Position numbers and translations under genes: made by a program. The notes beneath the pieces were generated by a model. The model worked only from the letters and a program-made list of their open reading frames with translations, was not told where the DNA came from and searched no databases. A DNA stretch of 64,000 nt. Source: Solirubrobacter pauli (GTDB lineage Bacteria > Actinomycetota > Thermoleophilia > Solirubrobacterales > Solirubrobacteraceae). The DNA lies in assembly GCF_003633755.1 (NCBI RefSeq), contig NZ_RBIL01000001.1:2713426-2777425 (forward strand), written 5' to 3'. Below are positions 60,691-64,000 of the stretch, one piece after another. How positions within the stretch are numbered: position 1 is the first letter of the stretch; each line of letters begins with the position of its first letter.

Positions 60691-62081
60691 GCGGGTCCCA
60701 GTCCGGTCGGGGCGCTCGTGAGCGCGGTGGTCAGTTCGCCGTCGGGCCAGCGCAGGCGCACGCCGGGCTCGGCGGTCAGCGTCCCGCAGCGCGCGGTGAC
60801 GGTCTCGGGGGCGGTCGGCGCTTGGCCGGCGGCGACGACCGCGAAGCCGGGGAAGCACGTCAGCCAGTCCGCGAGCTCGGCGCTGGTGGGCGCCGGGATG
60901 GCGGCGACGTCGAGCGTCGCGCCGGTGCCGCTCGCCTCGGCGAGCATCCCGATCGTGCCGACGATGCCCGCCATCGACACGTCCTTGGCGGCGTTCGGCC
61001 GGGCAGCGCGGACCGCGGCGAGCATCGGCGCCAGCTCCTCGCGGGTGCGGCGTGAAGTGGAATCCCACTGGCGGCCCGTGTAGCCGGGGCGCCAGCCGCC
61101 GCTGAGGTCGGCGCACAGATGGAGCGGGTCGCCGGCGCGGCCGCCGGACGCGGCGACCGGATGCTCCGTCCGGCCGAGCCCGGTGACGCTGAGCGCGGCG
61201 GGCACGCCGAGGTGCGTGTGGCCGCCCAGGACGGGCAGGGAGAAGGCCTCGGCCCCCGCCTTCACGCCACGCAGGACGGCCTCGACGTGCGCGGCGTCGC
61301 GACCGCCGACCGTGTCCAGCGCGCCGGTCGGCTCGGCGCCCATCGCGGACAGGTCGTGCGCGGTCACGAGCATCCCGCACCAGCCGGCCCACTCGGGGTC
61401 GCGCTCGACCATCGCGGGCACGATCGCGTCGACGCACGCCACCACGTCCGTCCCGGGCACGGGCACGCCGTCGTCGCCGAGCCAGCGGTCGCGCGGGAGC
61501 AGGCCGTGGAGGAGCTCGCCCAGCGGCGCCTTCACGGCGGCCGTGTCGGCGAGCCGGGTGAGCGGGAAGCGCATCAGCACGTGCGCCGCGCCCGCGACCT
61601 CGATCGGGCGCACGCGCTCCCAGCCGAGCCGGCCGAAGAACGTGGTCAACCGCGGCTGCACGTGCGCGTCGAAGCGCAGCGCCCCTGCGGTGGCCGCCCG
61701 CGCGCACGCGGCCTGCACGAGCTGCGCGCCGATCCGCCCGTCGGCCGCCACGAGCCGGCTGCCGCGCCACCAGCCGAGCCGCGCGTCCTCGGGATGCAGG
61801 CGCACGCCACCGAGCACGGTCCCGCCGAGGTCGACGGCGACGAGCACGATCGTCAGGGGATCGAGGTCGGCCGCGTCCTCGTCGTGCCCGGCGAACAACC
61901 CCTGCTGCTCGACGAACGCGCGCCGTCGCAGGGCCCGGTACGCGTCCCGCTGGGCGGTCGAGGCCTCGACCACGACCGACCGGCGTGGCGACCGCACCGC
62001 CCCGCGGGAACGCCGCGGCGACGACCCCGCCGCGCCGACGCGCGGCGCGGGCCCCGCCAACAGCTCCAGCAGGTCGCTCAT
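60684..62081 (-). CDS. Nit1C GNAT-AIR synthase fusion (NitE-NitF)
   Basis: 465 residues. A GNAT-like acetyltransferase domain (about 30-175, RRRAFVEQQGLFAGHDEDA, GGVRLHPEDARL) is followed by an AIR synthase/PurM-like ATP-binding domain (about 190-460, LVTAHDLSAMGAEP, VKAGAEAFSLPVLGGHTH, SMAGIVGTIGMLAEASG). In Synechocystis these two activities are separate (sll0786 and sll0787). ATG overlaps the radical SAM stop (ATGA). The biochemical product is unknown. Confidence 0.85.
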   Translation of the reverse strand: MSDLLELLAGPAPRVGAAGSSPRRSRGAVRSPRRSVVVEASTAQRDAYRALRRRAFVEQQGLFAGHDEDAADLDPLTIVLVAVDLGGTVLGGVRLHPEDARLGWWRGSRLVAADGRIGAQLVQAACARAATAGALRFDAHVQPRLTTFFGRLGWERVRPIEVAGAAHVLMRFPLTRLADTAAVKAPLGELLHGLLPRDRWLGDDGVPVPGTDVVACVDAIVPAMVERDPEWAGWCGMLVTAHDLSAMGAEPTGALDTVGGRDAAHVEAVLRGVKAGAEAFSLPVLGGHTHLGVPAALSVTGLGRTEHPVAASGGRAGDPLHLCADLSGGWRPGYTGRQWDSTSRRTREELAPMLAAVRAARPNAAKDVSMAGIVGTIGMLAEASGTGATLDVAAIPAPTSAELADWLTCFPGFAVVAAGQAPTAPETVTARCGTLTAEPGVRLRWPDGELTTALTSAPTGLGPAC

Positions 62082-63145
62082 CCGCCCGCCGCCTGGAGCG
62101 CCGAGCAGGCTCCGCAGGCCGCGCAGCCCGCGCCCTGGTCCGCCCCGCGCATCCCCGCCAGCGCGAGTGCGTTGGCCACGCGCGAGGTGACGGAGAGCAG
62201 CGTCGCCGGGTCGGGCGCTGGGACGCCGTCGGCGTGCGCGAGCGAGCCGACCAGCGGCCGGTACGGCACGACGAACGGGTACACGCCGCGGTCGATCAGC
62301 GCCTCGGCGTCCGCGACCAGCGCGTCCGGGTCCTCACCGAGGCCGACCAGCAGGTACGTGGAGACGCGGTTGCGGCCGAACACGGCCACCGCGCGCTCCC
62401 ACGCCTGCCAGTAGCGCGACAGCGGCACGGACGCCTTGCCCGGCGTCCACCGCGCACGGACGTCCGGGTCCATCGACTCGACGTGGATGCCGATCGCCTC
62501 CGCACCGGCGAGGTGCAGCGCGTCGATCCACTCCAGTTCGACCGGGGGCTCGATCTGCACCTGGATCGGCAGGTCCGGCACTGCCGCCTTGACCGCGCGC
62601 ACGCACCGCGCGAGGTGCTTGGCGCCGCGGTCGGCGCCGTTCGACGTGCCGGTGGTCATCACCATCTGCCGCACGCCGTCCAGCCGCACGGCGGCGGCGG
62701 CCACCTCGGCGAGCTGCTCGGGGAACTTGACCTGGGTCGTCGCGCCGGCCCGCAGCGACTCCTCGATCGTGCAGAAGCGGCAGCGCGTCGACTCCTGCGT
62801 GTAGCGGATGCACGTCTGCACGACGGTCGTGGCGAGCACGTGCGTGCCGTGCAGGCGGGCGATCGCCTCGTACCTGACGCCGTCGGCCGTGGTCAGGTCG
62901 TAGAAGCGCGGACGCTGGATCGGCTCGACCATGGCGTCCTCGACGACCACGCCGTCGCGCGTCAGGCGGCCGCCATCGTCGAGCTCGAACGGCGAGTCCT
63001 GCGCGAGCGGCAGCGTCGCTCCGCACCCGCCGCGCAGGGTGAAGTGCCCGTCGTCGGAGGGACCGGCGCCCGCGCGCCGGCGCACCGGCGGCGGCGCGGC
63101 GCGCAGCCCGCGGACCGCGAGCTCGGTGCGGAGCGCGAGATCCAC
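62078..63145 (-). CDS. nitD: Nit1C radical SAM protein (MSMEG_0568 family)
   Basis: 355 residues from GTG 63145, immediately after the nitB stop. The 4Fe-4S motif is CIRYTQESTRCRFC, spaced C-x9-C-x2-C, wider than the standard Cx3Cx2C but fitting this family. A C-terminal Cys-rich tail (GCAACGAC) may bind a second cluster. It probably generates a radical on an unknown nitrogen compound. Confidence 0.87.
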   Translation of the reverse strand: MDLALRTELAVRGLRAAPPPVRRRAGAGPSDDGHFTLRGGCGATLPLAQDSPFELDDGGRLTRDGVVVEDAMVEPIQRPRFYDLTTADGVRYEAIARLHGTHVLATTVVQTCIRYTQESTRCRFCTIEESLRAGATTQVKFPEQLAEVAAAAVRLDGVRQMVMTTGTSNGADRGAKHLARCVRAVKAAVPDLPIQVQIEPPVELEWIDALHLAGAEAIGIHVESMDPDVRARWTPGKASVPLSRYWQAWERAVAVFGRNRVSTYLLVGLGEDPDALVADAEALIDRGVYPFVVPYRPLVGSLAHADGVPAPDPATLLSVTSRVANALALAGMRGADQGAGCAACGACSALQAAGG

Positions 63146-63667
63146 CTAGAACATCCAGGTGGTGTTGATGATCGCGCCCTTGCGCGCGTACTCGATCATC
63201 GCGTCCTGCATGTCGAGCGGATGGCAGGGGATCACGCCCTCCATCAGGTCCTCCTCGCGCGCGCCGTGAAGCGCGAGGCCGAGCCGGCAGGCGAAGACCT
63301 TGCCGCCCTCCTCGATGAACTTCGCGAGCTGGTTGTTCTCGTTGCGCATGCCCGGGAACAGCTCGCTGCCGACGGTCGGGAAGCCGCGCGTGGCGAGGCA
63401 GTTCAGGGACCCGATGCCGAAGAAGTAGAGGGCGCTCTCGAAGCCCTTGCGCTGCGCGCGGATCGCCAGCAGCACGGCCACGAAGCTCACCGACGACTCG
63501 TGCACGATGCCGTGGACCATGCCCAGGTACGTCTCGCCGGGCTCGGCCTGGTAGTCGGGGAAGACCTTCGTCGCCCCGTAGATCGACGCCCCCGTCTCCT
63601 TCGTCGGGTGGGGGATCTCCATCAGGCTCGCGATCTCCGCGTCGCTGAGCTTGGGCTCTACCGCCAT
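63146..63667 (-). CDS. nitB: Nit1C MSMEG_0572/Sll0783-family nitrogen-starvation protein
   Basis: 173 residues from ATG 63667, preceded by AGGAGGAAC. It has SLMEIPHPTKETGASIYGAT, YLGMVHGIVHESSVSFVAV, GSLNCLATRGFPTVG and INTTWMF, matching the small Sll0783-like family that heads Nit1C clusters. Function unknown. First gene of the five-gene operon; the divergent PAS gene begins 165 bp away. Confidence 0.87.
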   Translation of the reverse strand: MAVEPKLSDAEIASLMEIPHPTKETGASIYGATKVFPDYQAEPGETYLGMVHGIVHESSVSFVAVLLAIRAQRKGFESALYFFGIGSLNCLATRGFPTVGSELFPGMRNENNQLAKFIEEGGKVFACRLGLALHGAREEDLMEGVIPCHPLDMQDAMIEYARKGAIINTTWMF

Positions 63668-63832
63668 GTCCTGTTCCTCCTCTGGAAGCTGTGCGGCACA
63701 CGATCTCGCGGCGGCCCGCGCGCCCCCACCGACCGGCGGTCCGGGGTTTTCGACCTTCGGTTGGGACATCGGGTCCTGATCCGAGACCGGCGGTCGGGAG
63801 AACCCGACGCCGACCCTCGGTAGAACCCGACC
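63668..63832. promoter_or_regulatory. Divergent promoter region of the Nit1C operon and PAS gene, with repeated operator-like motifs
   Basis: GACCGGCGGTC, an 11-bp palindrome with central G, occurs at 63731-63741 and 63785-63795, 54 bp apart (about five helical turns). AGAACCCGAC occurs at 63799-63808 and 63822-63831, 23 bp apart and just before the PAS start. GGTTTT and CTTCGGTT sections interrupt the GC-rich sequence. The arrangement suggests a regulator binding on one DNA face. No sigma-54 motif was recognised. Confidence 0.5.
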
Positions 63833-64000
63833 GTGGCCGACGTCGAGCGCCTCGGAACCGCCCCGCGTGACGTGCTCGCCGCGCTGCTGGAGGCCGTCGC
63901 CGACGCCGTCTACCTCGTCGATCCCGACGGCCGGGTGGTGTTCGCCAACCCGGCCGCGCTGCGCGCGCTCGGGTACGAGGAGGACGAGCTGCTGGGGCGC
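63833..64000 (+). CDS. PAS-domain protein, partial at window edge
   Basis: 56 residues from GTG 63833 to the window end with no stop. After a short helix (APRDVLAALLEAVADAV) it reads as a PAS domain start: YLVDPDGRVVFANPAALRAL and YEEDELLGR. It may be a sensor kinase, a LuxR-type regulator or a phosphatase regulator. Facing the Nit1C operon across a repeat-rich gap, it is a candidate regulator of nitrile or nitrogen metabolism. Confidence 0.75.
   Translation, partial: MADVERLGTAPRDVLAALLEAVADAVYLVDPDGRVVFANPAALRALGYEEDELLGR

Overview
The window is very GC-rich DNA with short intergenic gaps, many GTG/TTG starts and ATGA, GTGA or TGATG stop/start overlaps. Together with a fused biotin carboxylase-BCCP subunit, an epsilon-type acyl-CoA carboxylase peptide, DtxR, a LigC-like ATP ligase and many secreted beta-propeller proteins, this suggests an actinobacterial chromosome. 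My best guess, an inference only, is the Thermoleophilia (Solirubrobacter/Conexibacter-like). I see no rRNA, tRNA, CRISPR array, phage or plasmid genes. The first gene (EgtB) and the last (a PAS protein) are cut by the window edges.

Layout. 1-8.4 kb: cell-envelope quality control. An HtrA protease and a MoxR/VWA/DUF58/VWA operon with egtB behind it lie divergent from an MprAB-like two-component system. 8.36-8.98 kb: a REP-associated tyrosine transposase bracketed by copies of a palindrome; a third copy lies at 16.7 kb between two convergent genes. 9-17.7 kb: glycerate kinase, secreted GDPD, secreted FG-GAP-like protein, a three-gene drug-type ABC exporter, gpsA and a small ATP-dependent DNA ligase. 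17.8-27.9 kb: regulators (two LysR, DtxR, AraC), thioredoxin, GH3 glycosidase, a dehalogenase-like HAD with a Ca2+/H+ antiporter, a GAF-PP2C-HATPase/STAS partner switch and a VOC protein. 27.9-30.8 kb: kynureninase, a kynurenine-formamidase-like hydrolase and an aminotransferase in one operon. 30.9-48 kb: a membrane-tethered ECF sigma factor, a PLP decarboxylase, a delta-60 repeat protein, sucCD, a HAD and an MBL hydrolase, a Vgb-like propeller with one in-frame TGA, DMT transporter/SIS protein/MocR, and a giant LuxR (LAL) regulator with a small protein and an MFS permease.

48-55 kb: a tightly coupled operon of acyl-CoA carboxylase alpha subunit, M20 dipeptidase and a most unusual AAA+ protein. 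The last is a ClpA/ClpB-like double ATPase whose C terminus resembles class I peptide-chain release factors but lacks the GGQ domain. A histidine phosphatase and an AccE-like peptide flank the operon. 55-58.3 kb: two secreted proteins (metallophosphoesterase, NHL/Vgb-type propeller). 58.3-63.7 kb: a compact Nit1C cluster (nitrilase, radical SAM, GNAT-AIR synthase, flavoprotein, nitrogen-starvation protein). It is compressed to five genes by two fusions and faces a divergent PAS-domain gene across a repeat-rich promoter region.

Strongest leads: the Clp-release-factor fusion, the fused Nit1C cluster, and the RAYT/palindrome system, in which the palindrome supplies the stop codons of three genes. 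Six of the ten convergent gene pairs overlap at their 3' ends, which is also notable.
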